The notes: a model not told the origin generated them from the sequence alone. A stretch of 64,000 nt of DNA from Pseudomonas sp. MAG733B (GCF_036884845.1 NZ_CP145732.1:4402001-4466000); one strand, 5' to 3'; positions 1-9,042 are shown, counted from the stretch's first letter. A program made the numbers and translations.

Positions 1-1257
1 CCAAACAGGACAAGGTTACAGGAGTTTCTAGACGGCAAACTCAAAGCCGCGCCTACCCCCGAACATCCCCTCGTGATGCTTATTTTAGACCTTGATCGAT
101 TTAAACCGGTAAACGACCTGCTCGGTCATGCAGCCGGTGATGAGGTGCTCAATGAAGTCTCCCGCCGGCTAGGTGAGTGTGTGCGCAGCGGAGATCTCGT
201 GGCGCGGATTGGCGGCGATGAGTTCGTGTTAATTCTTAACGATGTGAGCTCAGCTGAGGAAGTAGAAACGGCATGCCGGCGCTTGATAGATTCGATTGAA
301 AAACCAGTCACCGTCGAGGATCAAGAGGTCTTTGTCAGTGCCAGCATCGGTATTTCAATGGCACCTAACGATTCATCGCAAGCAACAGAACTCCTCCGAT
401 ACGCGGACATCGCGTTGTATGAAGCAAAATCCGCTGGTCGAAATACCTGGCGATTTTATGCAAATGAAATGAACACTAAGATCATCGAACGCCGACAGCT
501 CGAAAATGATCTTCGCTACGGAATAAAACACGGTGAGCTGCGTCTCCATTTCCAGCCCCGCTATCGCCTTGCTGACGGCCAGATGGTCGGCGCGGAAGCG
601 CTTGTTCGCTGGCAGCATCCTAAACGAGGCCTTATACCCCCCGATCGGTTTATTCCTATCGCTGAAGAGACCGGACTAATCCTTGCGCTGAGTAACTGGG
701 TGCTCACAACCGCTTGCGAACATGCGGCCCGCTGGTCAAAAAATCTGTTTGTTTCAGTCAATCTCTCTCCGACCGAGTTTCAACGCGGCAATCTGGTTGA
801 ACGGATAGAGAAAGCAATCGCAACAACGGGACTTCAAGCGCAACGCTTGGAATTGGAGGTGACCGAGAGTGTCATGCTTGAAGACGCATTGGTTGCTCTA
901 GAGGTGATGCGAGCTCTAAAGCGAGTAGGTGTACGTCTTTCAATGGACGACTTCGGTACTGGCTATTCTTCGCTCAGTTATCTGCGGTCGTTCCCGTTTG
1001 ACGGCCTCAAAATAGACCGCAGCTTTGTCAACCGTCTGGGGGAAAGCGAGGAGGACAGGTCTATCATTCAAGCCATCGTAGGGTTGGGCCGCGCTTTGTC
1101 TTTGACCGTAACGGCCGAAGGCATCGAAACCGGTCTGCATCTGGACTTGCTCAATGAGGCTTGCTGCGAAGAGGGTCAAGGATATTTCCTGAGCAAACCG
1201 TTAAGTAGTGAAGATTTTGAGTTTTTGCTGAATGCCGAACAGGAGTTGGGTAGCTAA
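1..1257 (+). CDS. GGDEF-EAL cyclic-di-GMP signalling protein (5' partial)
   Basis: The frame is open from the first base, so the N-terminus, probably with the sensor, lies outside the window. Counting from base 1, a GGDEF motif falls at residues 71-75. It is preceded at 62-65 by RSGD, placed exactly like the RxxD product-inhibition site of diguanylate cyclases. An EAL domain follows, with EAL at 199-201, then VNLSP, EVTES, DDFGTG, LKIDRSF and TAEGIE. All the usual metal- and base-catalysis residues appear present, so both synthesis and hydrolysis of c-di-GMP are possible; which one dominates cannot be read. Codon use is more A/T-rich at third positions than in the genes that follow. Confidence 0.93.
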   Translation, partial: PNRTRLQEFLDGKLKAAPTPEHPLVMLILDLDRFKPVNDLLGHAAGDEVLNEVSRRLGECVRSGDLVARIGGDEFVLILNDVSSAEEVETACRRLIDSIEKPVTVEDQEVFVSASIGISMAPNDSSQATELLRYADIALYEAKSAGRNTWRFYANEMNTKIIERRQLENDLRYGIKHGELRLHFQPRYRLADGQMVGAEALVRWQHPKRGLIPPDRFIPIAEETGLILALSNWVLTTACEHAARWSKNLFVSVNLSPTEFQRGNLVERIEKAIATTGLQAQRLELEVTESVMLEDALVALEVMRALKRVGVRLSMDDFGTGYSSLSYLRSFPFDGLKIDRSFVNRLGESEEDRSIIQAIVGLGRALSLTVTAEGIETGLHLDLLNEACCEEGQGYFLSKPLSSEDFEFLLNAEQELGS

Positions 1258-1447
1258 CGTTGCTTGAGAAAGCTACTCGCACCAGACGAACAACTACTTT
1301 TCGTCCAAGTTCGCTATGCGTCGATAGCTGCCCTTCGCAACAGGCAACTATCGGCCAGAGTCTCAACTCACGCACCTACGCCTGCGCTAATTCAGAGTGC
1401 GCAGTTTCTCCATGGGCGCCCCCGGGTAATGCATGTCTGACCCCTGC

Positions 1448-2164
1448 TCAATCTCCGAGTTCTTCGAGGTTGTCGACGTAGCGCAACCCCTTTTCGGCCA
1501 GGCGCACGCGCATGTTGTAGATATCCAGACCCAGCTCACCTTTGGCCAGGCGCAGGGTCTTCTGTTCTTCCAGATCGGCCCGTGTGCGGCTGGCAACGAC
1601 CACCTGCGGAACTTCTTCGCGCCGGATGATGACCACGCCGTCGTCATCGGCGACCACCACATCTCCCGGATGAACCAATTGCCCGCCGCAGACCAGTGGC
1701 AGATTCACCGACCCCAATGTCTCCTTGATCGTGCCCTGGGCACTAATCGCCCGCGACCAGACCGCAAAGCCCATCTCGCGCAAAGTGTGGGTGTCGCGCA
1801 CGCCGGCATCGATCACCAGCGCGCGCACGCCGTGGGCCTTGAGCGAGGTCGCCAGCAGGTCGCCAAAGTAGCCGTCGGTGCATGGCGAACTCGGCGCTAC
1901 CACGAGAATATCGCCAGGGCGGCATTGCTCTACCGCTACGTGGAACATCCAGTTATCACCCGGAGCGACTAGCACCGTGACCGCCGAACCACTGGTAACG
2001 ATGCCTTGCTGGATCGGCCGGATCGACGTGCCCAGCAGACCTTTGCGCCCCTGCGCTTCATGGATGGTCGCGACGCCGAAGCGCTGCAATTCATCGATCA
2101 GCGCCGGATCCGCCCGAGGAATATTGCGCACGACAATCCCGGTTTTTCCAATGTGCTCGCTCAT
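1448..2164 (-). CDS. galC: 4-carboxy-4-hydroxy-2-oxoadipate aldolase / oxaloacetate decarboxylase (RraA family)
   Basis: GalC-type class II aldolases split 4-carboxy-4-hydroxy-2-oxoadipate into pyruvate and oxaloacetate, the last step of gallate and protocatechuate 4,5-cleavage routes. The 238-residue protein has the RraA-like fold signature: VATIHEAQGRKG near the N-terminus, a glycine-rich PGD turn, and GVRDTHTLREMG, which holds the Arg-Asp pair used for substrate and metal binding. Length is normal. Its ATG overlaps the galB stop (ATGA), so the two are translationally coupled, and it is the last gene of the minus-strand operon. A generic RraA-like regulator is the alternative, but the galB partner makes the aldolase much more likely. 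Confidence 0.88.
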   Translation of the reverse strand: MSEHIGKTGIVVRNIPRADPALIDELQRFGVATIHEAQGRKGLLGTSIRPIQQGIVTSGSAVTVLVAPGDNWMFHVAVEQCRPGDILVVAPSSPCTDGYFGDLLATSLKAHGVRALVIDAGVRDTHTLREMGFAVWSRAISAQGTIKETLGSVNLPLVCGGQLVHPGDVVVADDDGVVIIRREEVPQVVVASRTRADLEEQKTLRLAKGELGLDIYNMRVRLAEKGLRYVDNLEELGD

Positions 2165-2895
2165 GCCAGGTTCTCCGTGACCCGTGGGAAGATGCTCTGG
2201 TAGCCCTCGCCGTACACGATGTTACGGGTCGAGGTGATGCCGACGTTGCGCTTGGCTTGCACGCCGCGTTGCAGGGCGACGCGGGTGTAGTATTCCCACA
2301 GATGTTCCTGGCCGGCCATGCACTGGATCGCCGCGTACTTCTTGTCCCAGACCTCGGTGATGTCCAGGAGCACGTCCGGGCGCCATTCGCATTGCTCGGG
2401 CTGGTGCGGCTCGAAGCTGTACACCGGCGGTGCGCCGACGATTTTCTCGCCCGGTTTGTAGCCCTCGGCCTGGGCGATGATGCGCGCCTCCTGCGTCAGG
2501 TTCATGGCCAGCGGGTGGTCATAGTTGTACGGGTCTTTCGAGGAATGGCTGAGGACAAATTCCGGCTGGACCCGACGGAATACATCAGCCAGACGAAACA
2601 GGGTTTCCTTGTCGGCGCGCATCGGGTAATCGCCGATATCGAAGAATTCGACGCTCGCGCCCAGGATGTCCGCGGCGGCCTGGGCTTCCTGACGGCGGGC
2701 GGCCTTCACCTTGTCTTCGCTCATCTCGCCCTTGCGCCACAACTTGGCGGACTCACCACGCTCGCCGAATGACAGACAGACGATGTGTACGTTGTAGCCC
2801 TGCTGCGCATGCAGAGCGATTGCGCCGCCGGCCCGCCAGACAAAATCGGCGGAGTGGGCGCTGACAACCAGCGCGTTCTTGGATGAATTAATCAT
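2161..2895 (-). CDS. galB: 4-oxalomesaconate hydratase, PIG-L/LmbE-type
   Basis: GalB hydrates 4-oxalomesaconate to 4-carboxy-4-hydroxy-2-oxoadipate, the substrate of GalC. The 244-residue protein is of the LmbE/PIG-L fold but carries the GalB-style metal motif AHSADFVWR instead of the usual AHPDD. A second His-rich region, SHSSKDPYNYDHP, lies mid-protein. GAGAGGAG sits just upstream of the ATG as a strong ribosome site. It is followed by galC with a 4-bp overlap. Unlike the KT2440 gallate cluster as I recall it, no gallate dioxygenase (galA) or isomerase (galD) is adjacent. Confidence 0.88.
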   Translation of the reverse strand: MINSSKNALVVSAHSADFVWRAGGAIALHAQQGYNVHIVCLSFGERGESAKLWRKGEMSEDKVKAARRQEAQAAADILGASVEFFDIGDYPMRADKETLFRLADVFRRVQPEFVLSHSSKDPYNYDHPLAMNLTQEARIIAQAEGYKPGEKIVGAPPVYSFEPHQPEQCEWRPDVLLDITEVWDKKYAAIQCMAGQEHLWEYYTRVALQRGVQAKRNVGITSTRNIVYGEGYQSIFPRVTENLA

Positions 2896-2947
2896 TGCGG
2901 GTGCTCCTCTCTATTCAATGAATGTGGGCTTCTTTGACGTTCAGCAC

Positions 2948-4360
2948 TCAATCGCCACCGCCCGGCGAGCTCAGGCCGAACATGCCGCCGAAACTCAGTT
3001 GCACGTTTAGTCCATACGCCAACATGTTCTTGGGCACCGTTGCGGTTTTCGGCAGGCCGGAGTTGTCCGGATTGACGATGTACTGGATGTTCGGCATGAC
3101 AATCACGCCCGGGATCAGGTGCCAACCGTAGTTGAGCTCGAAGGAGTATTCGTGGGGATCGTTGCTGCCATGCCCGCCGGCCTTGGCCCGTGCATCGCGC
3201 AGAAACGCTCTTTCCTTGTCGGTGAGATTGAACAGCGACGCCGAGAAGCCAATGGTGTCCCGTGGTCGCGACGCCGTAGGCCCGGTCAGCACAAAGCCGC
3301 CGAGGAATTGCTGGCGCATGATCTCCTCGTCTTCGAGTTGCTGGACGACACCGCCGAACACCGTCAGGTTGCGCGTGGAATTCGCATCGGGTCGCCAGAC
3401 CACGCGGTCGCCCAGCAGATACACGCCCTTGCGTTCGTCGTTAACCGTGCGTGCGGTCCCGCCGAAGCGGCCGAGTGAACGACCAGCGGTGTTGTAATAC
3501 GGGTCCGGCCGCGGCGCAGTGCTGACGTAGCCGCCAGCCTTGACCTCGAACTTGCCGGGCTCGACCCAGCCCCACTCCAGCGGCACGGTCACGCCGTTGG
3601 CCTCGGCAATGGAAAAGTCCATGCCGTTACTGGCGGAGGTGCTGGGGTTGACCTCATACACGCCGGTTTCGACATAGGTATGCGGCGTCGTGCGGTAACG
3701 CGCGTTGATGCCCCAGGTCGCTGAAGGCAGCAAGCTATAGCCCGCTTCCGAGTTGATTAGCCGCGGGACGCCGCAGGTGTTACCGGCTTGAAACTGGCAG
3801 TTGGTGCTCAGTTTGGCGTAGTAACTGGTAGTACCCAGTCGACCCAAAATCACATCCAGTCGGTCGTCCAGCAGCTTCTGTTCAAAGGCGAACAAGCCCA
3901 GGTGCCAGTCGGGAAATTCGTTCTTGTAGATGTGTTGCTGCTTGGGAAACGTACCGGTGACGTCGTGGTTGAGGCCGAAGCCGTAATCTTTGTAGACGGT
4001 GAAGTGGAAGCTGCTGCCGGACGTGCCGACCAGCTTGTCCAGGTTGAAGTCGGCGCCGATGTTGAACTGGCCGACATTGGTGTGGCCTTGCTCGACGGCA
4101 CCGCGGGTGTTCCTCGCGTATTGGTTGATCAGGTTGGCGCGCAGGAAAATGCCCTGATCTGCCAGCTCTTTCAGCGCGGCGCCGAGACCGGTGGCACGGG
4201 TTTCCGGTTTGGCTGCGGCGGCGCTGGCCGGCTCTTCCAACGCATCGGCCGGCGTACCCGGGAGGCGGCTGGATGCGGTGTTCGTAGCGGCCAGGCTAGT
4301 GCCATGGATCAATGAAGTGAGTACGCCGAATGCCAGAATTTTTGTTGTTGTTATTTTCAT
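2948..4360 (-). CDS. OprB-family carbohydrate-type outer-membrane porin
   Basis: About 470 residues beginning MKITTTKILAFG, a signal peptide ending near SLAA. The start was placed here rather than 13 codons upstream because GAGGAA lies at normal spacing before this ATG and the signal peptide begins here. The body has alternating aromatic/polar strands and the OprB-like C-terminal pattern (YSFELNYGWHLIPG, MPNIQYIVNP, LNVQLSFGG). It should admit small anionic or hydroxylated substrates through the outer membrane. It lies between the DctA-type carrier and galB in the same operon, so it probably supplies the pathway's substrate, comparable in role to the GalP porin of gallate clusters. Confidence 0.85.
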   Translation of the reverse strand: MKITTTKILAFGVLTSLIHGTSLAATNTASSRLPGTPADALEEPASAAAAKPETRATGLGAALKELADQGIFLRANLINQYARNTRGAVEQGHTNVGQFNIGADFNLDKLVGTSGSSFHFTVYKDYGFGLNHDVTGTFPKQQHIYKNEFPDWHLGLFAFEQKLLDDRLDVILGRLGTTSYYAKLSTNCQFQAGNTCGVPRLINSEAGYSLLPSATWGINARYRTTPHTYVETGVYEVNPSTSASNGMDFSIAEANGVTVPLEWGWVEPGKFEVKAGGYVSTAPRPDPYYNTAGRSLGRFGGTARTVNDERKGVYLLGDRVVWRPDANSTRNLTVFGGVVQQLEDEEIMRQQFLGGFVLTGPTASRPRDTIGFSASLFNLTDKERAFLRDARAKAGGHGSNDPHEYSFELNYGWHLIPGVIVMPNIQYIVNPDNSGLPKTATVPKNMLAYGLNVQLSFGGMFGLSSPGGGD

Positions 4361-4450
4361 GAGTCGAGTTTCCTCACCGGAATCGCAGGTGCGCGTCACC
4401 CTTGCGCATCAGGCAATCCGGTAAATGGTGTTGTTAGAGGTTGGAGGTGG

Positions 4451-5752
4451 TCAGGCGTCGCGGTAGCCCGCATCCAGCTCGCTTTGCAGTCGCTTGCGGT
4501 CGATCGCGTTTTCCCATTTTCCCACCACCAAGGTGGCCACGCAGTTGCCGGCGATGTTGGTGAAGACGAAGGCAGAAGCGAGGATGCGGTGAACGCCGAG
4601 GATCAGCGCGATACTGCTGACAGGAATCGACTTGGTAGCAGCGAGCGTCATTGCCAGCACCGCAATGGCAGAACCGGCCACACCGGCGCCGCCTTTTGAG
4701 GTCACCAGCAGTACAAAGAGCAGTGACAGCTGTTGCTCCCAGCCCAACGCCGTACCCGTGGCCTGGGCCAGGAAGACCGCAACCGCAGCGAAGTACAGGC
4801 AGGTGCCATCGTGGTTGAAGCTGTAGCCGGTCGGCAGCACTAGCCCCACGACTGATTCTTCCACCCCGAGGCGCTTGAGCTTGGAGATCAGTTGAGGGAA
4901 CACGCTTTCCGAGGAGTTGGTGCCGATCACCAGGATCAGTTCTTCACGGATGTAGCGCATCAGCTTGAGCAGGTTGAACCCGGCGTACCAGGCGATCGGT
5001 GCCAGCACGATCAGAAAGAAAATCGCGCAGGTCAGGTAAAACTCGCCCACCAGCGCAGCCAGCGGCACCAATGACTTGAGGCCGAATTTGGCCACCGTGA
5101 ATGCAATGGCACCGAACGCGGCGATCGGCGCCAGTTTCATCGCCAGACGAATGACCCAGAACAGCGCCTGCGAGACTGTTTCAACGACGTTCAGTACAGG
5201 CTGCGCCTTGTCACCCAAGGACGCCAAGCCACAGGCAAACAGCACCGAGAACACCAGAATCTGCAGGATTTCGCCTTCAGCAAACGCACCGGTGGCGGTT
5301 TTTGGCACCAGATTCAGCATGAACTCGCCCAGGCTCATGCGAGCCGCCGGGTGCACCGCATCACCGGCGTTCTGCAACAGCGCAGGGTCGATGTTCATCC
5401 CGACACCGGGCTGCAGAATGTTGATCGTCACCAGCCCGATCACCAGCGCAATGGTCGTCACCACCTCGAAATAGACGATGGCCTTGATTGCGATACGACC
5501 GACCTTGCCCAAATCACGCACGCTGGCAATACCGTGGGTGACGGTGCAGAAGATGATCAGGCCGACCACCATCTGGATCAACCGGATGAACACGTCACCG
5601 AGGGGTTTGAGCGCCTGGCCGACGTCGGGGGCCAAGGCGCCGACGGCGACGCCGAGGACCATGCCCGTCAGGACCTGAAAAGTCAGGTCTTCATAAAACC
5701 GACGTGAACGCCGGGGTGAAGTGGCAATGGCTGGCGAGATGATACGAGTCAT
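4451..5752 (-). CDS. DctA-type dicarboxylate:cation symporter (DAACS family)
   Basis: This 433-residue membrane protein has the DAACS hallmarks in order: GTNSSESVFP (serine-rich re-entrant loop), PTGYSFNHDGT, TSKGGAGVAGS and NIAGNCVATLVVGKWE. These match aerobic C4-dicarboxylate carriers of the DctA group, with about eight helices and two hairpins in the inner membrane. GGAG lies seven bases before the chosen ATG; an in-frame TTG four codons upstream is less likely. The gene is embedded among aromatic-acid genes and not beside a dctBD pair, so the substrate is probably a pathway di- or tricarboxylate such as a pyrone dicarboxylate (inference). Confidence 0.87.
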   Translation of the reverse strand: MTRIISPAIATSPRRSRRFYEDLTFQVLTGMVLGVAVGALAPDVGQALKPLGDVFIRLIQMVVGLIIFCTVTHGIASVRDLGKVGRIAIKAIVYFEVVTTIALVIGLVTINILQPGVGMNIDPALLQNAGDAVHPAARMSLGEFMLNLVPKTATGAFAEGEILQILVFSVLFACGLASLGDKAQPVLNVVETVSQALFWVIRLAMKLAPIAAFGAIAFTVAKFGLKSLVPLAALVGEFYLTCAIFFLIVLAPIAWYAGFNLLKLMRYIREELILVIGTNSSESVFPQLISKLKRLGVEESVVGLVLPTGYSFNHDGTCLYFAAVAVFLAQATGTALGWEQQLSLLFVLLVTSKGGAGVAGSAIAVLAMTLAATKSIPVSSIALILGVHRILASAFVFTNIAGNCVATLVVGKWENAIDRKRLQSELDAGYRDA

Positions 5753-5792
5753 ATCGGACTCCAAAATGAAAGTTTAGGCGGCTGGACACCGC

Positions 5793-6701
5793 TCAATCGG
5801 CGTCGCTGCCCAGCAGCTTGCGCGCTGGGGCGAACACTTCTTCTAGGCTCAAACGCCGAGGCAACAGCCCCTGCTTCATACACGCCTCGATAGTGAAATC
5901 GAGAGGACCCGCCAGACGATCGAAACCGAACAGCGTTGGGTGTGGCGTATCAGCACCTGGCGCAGCGGTGATACTGCGACGGTCGGCCTCGCGTAAAAGG
6001 GCAAACGCGCGCCTGATCGCTTCTGGCTGTTGTGCACAAGCATTTTCACTGGCCACGATCAAGTGATTGATCGGCATGAAGCGATGCTTGCGCCACCAGG
6101 CCAGGTCGCGGTCGGCGGCATTGCCGATGACCGGGACAAACTCATCGCCGGTCGGCAAGTCATTGCCCAGGATCGCCGCGTCCACGTCGCCGTCGCGCAA
6201 CATCTGCACCGCCCCTTTCGTACTGGCGGCCTGCTCGACGAACGAAGGATTACGGTACTCCTGAACATGCGCCGGATCATGGGTGATCCAATGCACCTTG
6301 GAGATGTCCAGGTCGAAGTCTTCGGCGAGGTGCGCCCGAACCCACATGCCCGTGGTCTGCGTATAGGCACGGACCCCGATGCGCCGGCCAGCCAGATCAG
6401 TTTCGACGGGCACGCCACGCGGACCGTAACCGATCAGGCAGCCACGCTGGAAGCGCGAGGCGACCACGGCCGGCAACAACACCACGGGACGGCCGTAGGC
6501 AATGGCTTGCAGTGCGGTCACCACCGCCAGTTCGCAAAGATCGTAAGCCTGATCGCGCACCATGGGGGCGAACGCTTTGTGCACTACCGGAATGTCCTGG
6601 AACTGCAGGTTCACTGCGCAATCGACCAGCTCCCTGGAGCGCAATGCCACGGTGTGCGGGTAATTGCCGAGCACCGTGCGCAAGGTTGGAACGGGCTTCA
6701 T
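5793..6701 (-). CDS. 4,5-dihydroxyphthalate decarboxylase-like / periplasmic-binding-fold protein
   Basis: About 302 residues without a signal peptide. The opening (TVLGNYPHTVAL), DLCELAVVTALQA and the later bilobal pattern (GRRIGVRAYTQTTGMWVR, AILGNDLP) match the family annotated as 4,5-dihydroxyphthalate decarboxylase or ABC-type substrate-binding-like enzyme. Lack of an export signal favours a cytoplasmic decarboxylase over a binding protein. The start is the ATG in TGATG, overlapping the amidohydrolase stop by one base, with GGAG upstream; a TTG one codon earlier is possible. Coupling to the amidohydrolase implies successive steps on one aromatic or pyrone acid. The substrate is unknown. 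Confidence 0.72.
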   Translation of the reverse strand: MKPVPTLRTVLGNYPHTVALRSRELVDCAVNLQFQDIPVVHKAFAPMVRDQAYDLCELAVVTALQAIAYGRPVVLLPAVVASRFQRGCLIGYGPRGVPVETDLAGRRIGVRAYTQTTGMWVRAHLAEDFDLDISKVHWITHDPAHVQEYRNPSFVEQAASTKGAVQMLRDGDVDAAILGNDLPTGDEFVPVIGNAADRDLAWWRKHRFMPINHLIVASENACAQQPEAIRRAFALLREADRRSITAAPGADTPHPTLFGFDRLAGPLDFTIEACMKQGLLPRRLSLEEVFAPARKLLGSDAD

Positions 6702-7558
6702 CAACGCGGCTCCGATGGGGAGAACAAATACAGGCGCCGGGCCGTGCCACTGGCGATTGCCTGCTGTTCCTGCACTGACAGCTCCGACAGCACCGCGCGG
6801 GCGGTGTCGGCCAGTTCGGCCAGAGTGCCGGCTGCCGCGGGGAAATTCGAACCCCAGGCGATATGATCGGCCCCAAACGCCGCAATGATCGTGCGCAAGA
6901 AATCGATCGGTGTCGACTGGCCTTCGGTCGCTGCCGCCAGGGTTCGGTTGGTCAGTTTCAGATGCACACCCGGGAATGCCGACAGTTCGAGCAACGCCTG
7001 TGCGGCGTCGTAGGGCGCACCTTCGGACAGCACCGGCCGCGCACAGTGGTCGAGCAACACGATCGCCTTGGGGAAGCGTTCAAGCAGACCACGCAGGGCC
7101 GGAATCCCTTCCATGGTCATTTGCAGACACACCGGGATTGCATGCGCTTCAGCATAGGCCCAGGCGGGATAGGAATTGGCGTGGCCCAGCCAGTCGCCTT
7201 GGCCCGGCATGGTGCTGCCGGTGGTGAATAGCCGGAAGCCCGACAGTCCTTGTTCCTGCCAGTAAGCAATTTTTTCCACCGCATCGGCGGCGAGCGCATC
7301 GAGGGAATAGACACCTACCAGGCGATCCCGGTGCGCCCGCACAGTGTCGGCAACATAACGGTTGTCGTGCCCGTAAACCGTCGAGGCCTGAACCACGACC
7401 GCCTGGGCAATGTCCGCTGCGTCCATGGCGCGCAGCAGGCTGTCTGCATCGACCGGACGAGCCTGCGACCATTCGGACTGATGGCCGCCAATGGGATCAG
7501 TGGGGTAACGCGCGCTATCGGGAGAAATCACATGAGTATGGGTATCAAGCAGCTTCAC
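6701..7558 (-). CDS. Amidohydrolase-2 family hydrolase, LigI-like (COG3618 type)
   Basis: The 285-residue TIM-barrel hydrolase opens with the metal-type motif DTHTHVI. It carries VVVQASTVYGHDN, which resembles the VIVQASCHGTDN segment of 2-pyrone-4,6-dicarboxylate lactonase LigI, then LLDHCARP, VHLKLTN and the C-terminal WGSNFP that holds the catalytic Asp/Asn position (here Asn). It is the first gene of the operon that ends in galB-galC. LigI makes the oxalomesaconate that GalB-type hydratases consume, so a lactonase opening a pyrone carboxylate fits well. Other lactones remain possible. Asn where many relatives have Asp (WGTDWP) is worth noting. Confidence 0.75.
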   Translation of the reverse strand: MKLLDTHTHVISPDSARYPTDPIGGHQSEWSQARPVDADSLLRAMDAADIAQAVVVQASTVYGHDNRYVADTVRAHRDRLVGVYSLDALAADAVEKIAYWQEQGLSGFRLFTTGSTMPGQGDWLGHANSYPAWAYAEAHAIPVCLQMTMEGIPALRGLLERFPKAIVLLDHCARPVLSEGAPYDAAQALLELSAFPGVHLKLTNRTLAAATEGQSTPIDFLRTIIAAFGADHIAWGSNFPAAAGTLAELADTARAVLSELSVQEQQAIASGTARRLYLFSPSEPR

Positions 7559-7719
7559 AGGCGCCTCGGCTCCAGAGTGGCAGGGTATTTGAATTAGCTA
7601 TTGATTCAGTTATCCAGCAATCATTAGCGAATCCGCTGTGGGCTAACTATCCATGGATGTATACGAGAGGGGAAATTCGAATTACGCTCCAGCCATTGGT
7701 TTTTGCTAAAGATCAGCAA
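7559..7719. promoter_or_regulatory. Divergent promoter region between the gal-like operon and its LysR regulator
   Basis: A 161-bp A/T-rich spacer separates the two divergently read units. It contains repeated TTA/TAA and GTTATCC/GGCTAAC elements of the kind LysR proteins bind (T-N11-A boxes), but no single box is convincing by eye. Control of the operon from here is inferred from the gene arrangement only. Confidence 0.4.
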
Positions 7720-8961
7720 ATGAACACTGTCTACTCGTTAAACCTGCGCCACTTGGGCGCGCTGCTTGAAGTCGCGCACTCAGGCAATATCAGTATGGCG
7801 GCGCGGACGGTCAATCTATCGCAACCCGCCTTGGCCCAGGCCATCACCAAGATCGAACGGATACTCGATGCGCGTCTGCTCGAGCGTCGCTCAGGCGGCG
7901 TGGCGTTGACGGACGCCGGTAATCTGTTCGTGGCGCGTACCCGACGGGCGCTGGCCTACCTGGCCCACGGGGTGCGCCTGATCCGCCGTGTGCCGGGGAA
8001 ACCAGCGCTTGCCCATCTCGACCAACGCTTGACCATGAGTCAGCTGCGCGCATTGGTGTCGGTCGTCGGGGCCGCCAGCTATACCGGCGCGGCCGCACAA
8101 CTTGGCCTGTCCCAACCGTCGCTACACCGGGCGATGCGGGAGTTGCAGGAGATCGTGGAGATCCCCTTGCTGGAGCGCACGGGACGGGCCATCCAGCCCA
8201 CCGCCACGGCCGGTCGCCTCGTGCATTTCGTACGTCTGATGCTGGCGGAATTACGTGCAGGGATCGACGAGATCACCACCCGCAACCAGGGCCAGGGCGG
8301 CACACTGCGCATCGGCGTTTTGCCCGTCGCCCGCGCCTACTTTCTGCCAAAGATCCTTGCGGAGTTCTGTATCCGGTGGCCGGCGGCATCGGTGGACATC
8401 GTCGAAGGCCCCTATGCCGAATTGCTCACACACTTGCGTCAGGGTGATATAGACCTGCTGATTGGTTCACAGCGCGAACATGTCCCGGCGCATGACGTGA
8501 CCCAGGAACCGCTGTTCGACGACGAACTCGTGATCGTCGGACGTGCCGGCCATCCGCTGCACGGCAAGCGTCAACTCGCCACGATTGACCTACTGAATCA
8601 TCAGTGGGTAATGCCGGCTCCCGGTACGCCGATGCGAGTGAACTGGGAACGGATGTTCGAGGAACGCGGGCAGACCCCGCCAACCCTGCGGGTGCAGTGC
8701 GGGTCCGTCACAATCAAGCGTGGCCTGATGCTGGAAGGTGATTGGCTGACACTGATGTCACGGGATCAATTTCGCCTGGAAAGCCAGGCTGGGCAACTGG
8801 TAGAAATCGGCTCGACCGGTACGGGCATCTGGCGAACCATCGCCCTGACGCGTCGGACCGACTGGCGACCTACAGCACTTCAGACATCGTTCATTGAACT
8901 GTTGAAAAGAGTGGCAGCACAGATGCGTATCACATCAGGAGATGTCCGGAGACTTTTTTGA
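7720..8961 (+). CDS. LysR-family regulator with two N-terminal HTH domains
   Basis: The 413-residue protein has a first LysR HTH (NLRHLGALLEVAHSGN...LSQPALAQAITKIE) at about residues 7-65. A second complete HTH follows at about 100-160 (MSQLRALVSVVGAASYTGAAAQLGLSQPSLHRAM), then a standard substrate-binding domain (LRIGVLPVARAYFLP). LysR proteins are normally about 300 residues with one HTH; a tandem-HTH subgroup exists (GbpR-like). The start at MNTVYSLN was chosen for domain spacing; an ATG 21 codons upstream is also open and neither has a strong ribosome site. Being divergent, it probably regulates the gal-like operon, perhaps as the GalR equivalent. Confidence 0.85.
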   Translation: MNTVYSLNLRHLGALLEVAHSGNISMAARTVNLSQPALAQAITKIERILDARLLERRSGGVALTDAGNLFVARTRRALAYLAHGVRLIRRVPGKPALAHLDQRLTMSQLRALVSVVGAASYTGAAAQLGLSQPSLHRAMRELQEIVEIPLLERTGRAIQPTATAGRLVHFVRLMLAELRAGIDEITTRNQGQGGTLRIGVLPVARAYFLPKILAEFCIRWPAASVDIVEGPYAELLTHLRQGDIDLLIGSQREHVPAHDVTQEPLFDDELVIVGRAGHPLHGKRQLATIDLLNHQWVMPAPGTPMRVNWERMFEERGQTPPTLRVQCGSVTIKRGLMLEGDWLTLMSRDQFRLESQAGQLVEIGSTGTGIWRTIALTRRTDWRPTALQTSFIELLKRVAAQMRITSGDVRRLF

Positions 8962-9042
8962 AATCGGTGAGTGAGCACTTGCCTCCGGATCACCGCCGCA
9001 GATGATTTTAACGCAACGCTGTACATCCATTTCGGCTCGATT

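Noticed and set aside
1260..1481. A 73-codon frame after the GGDEF-EAL gene
   Set aside because: Ser/Thr/Pro/Arg-rich random composition, no ribosome site, runs into the 3' end of galC.
6030..6866. A 278-codon plus-strand frame opposite the decarboxylase-like gene
   Set aside because: Spans the junction of two real coupled genes on the other strand and has no motif.
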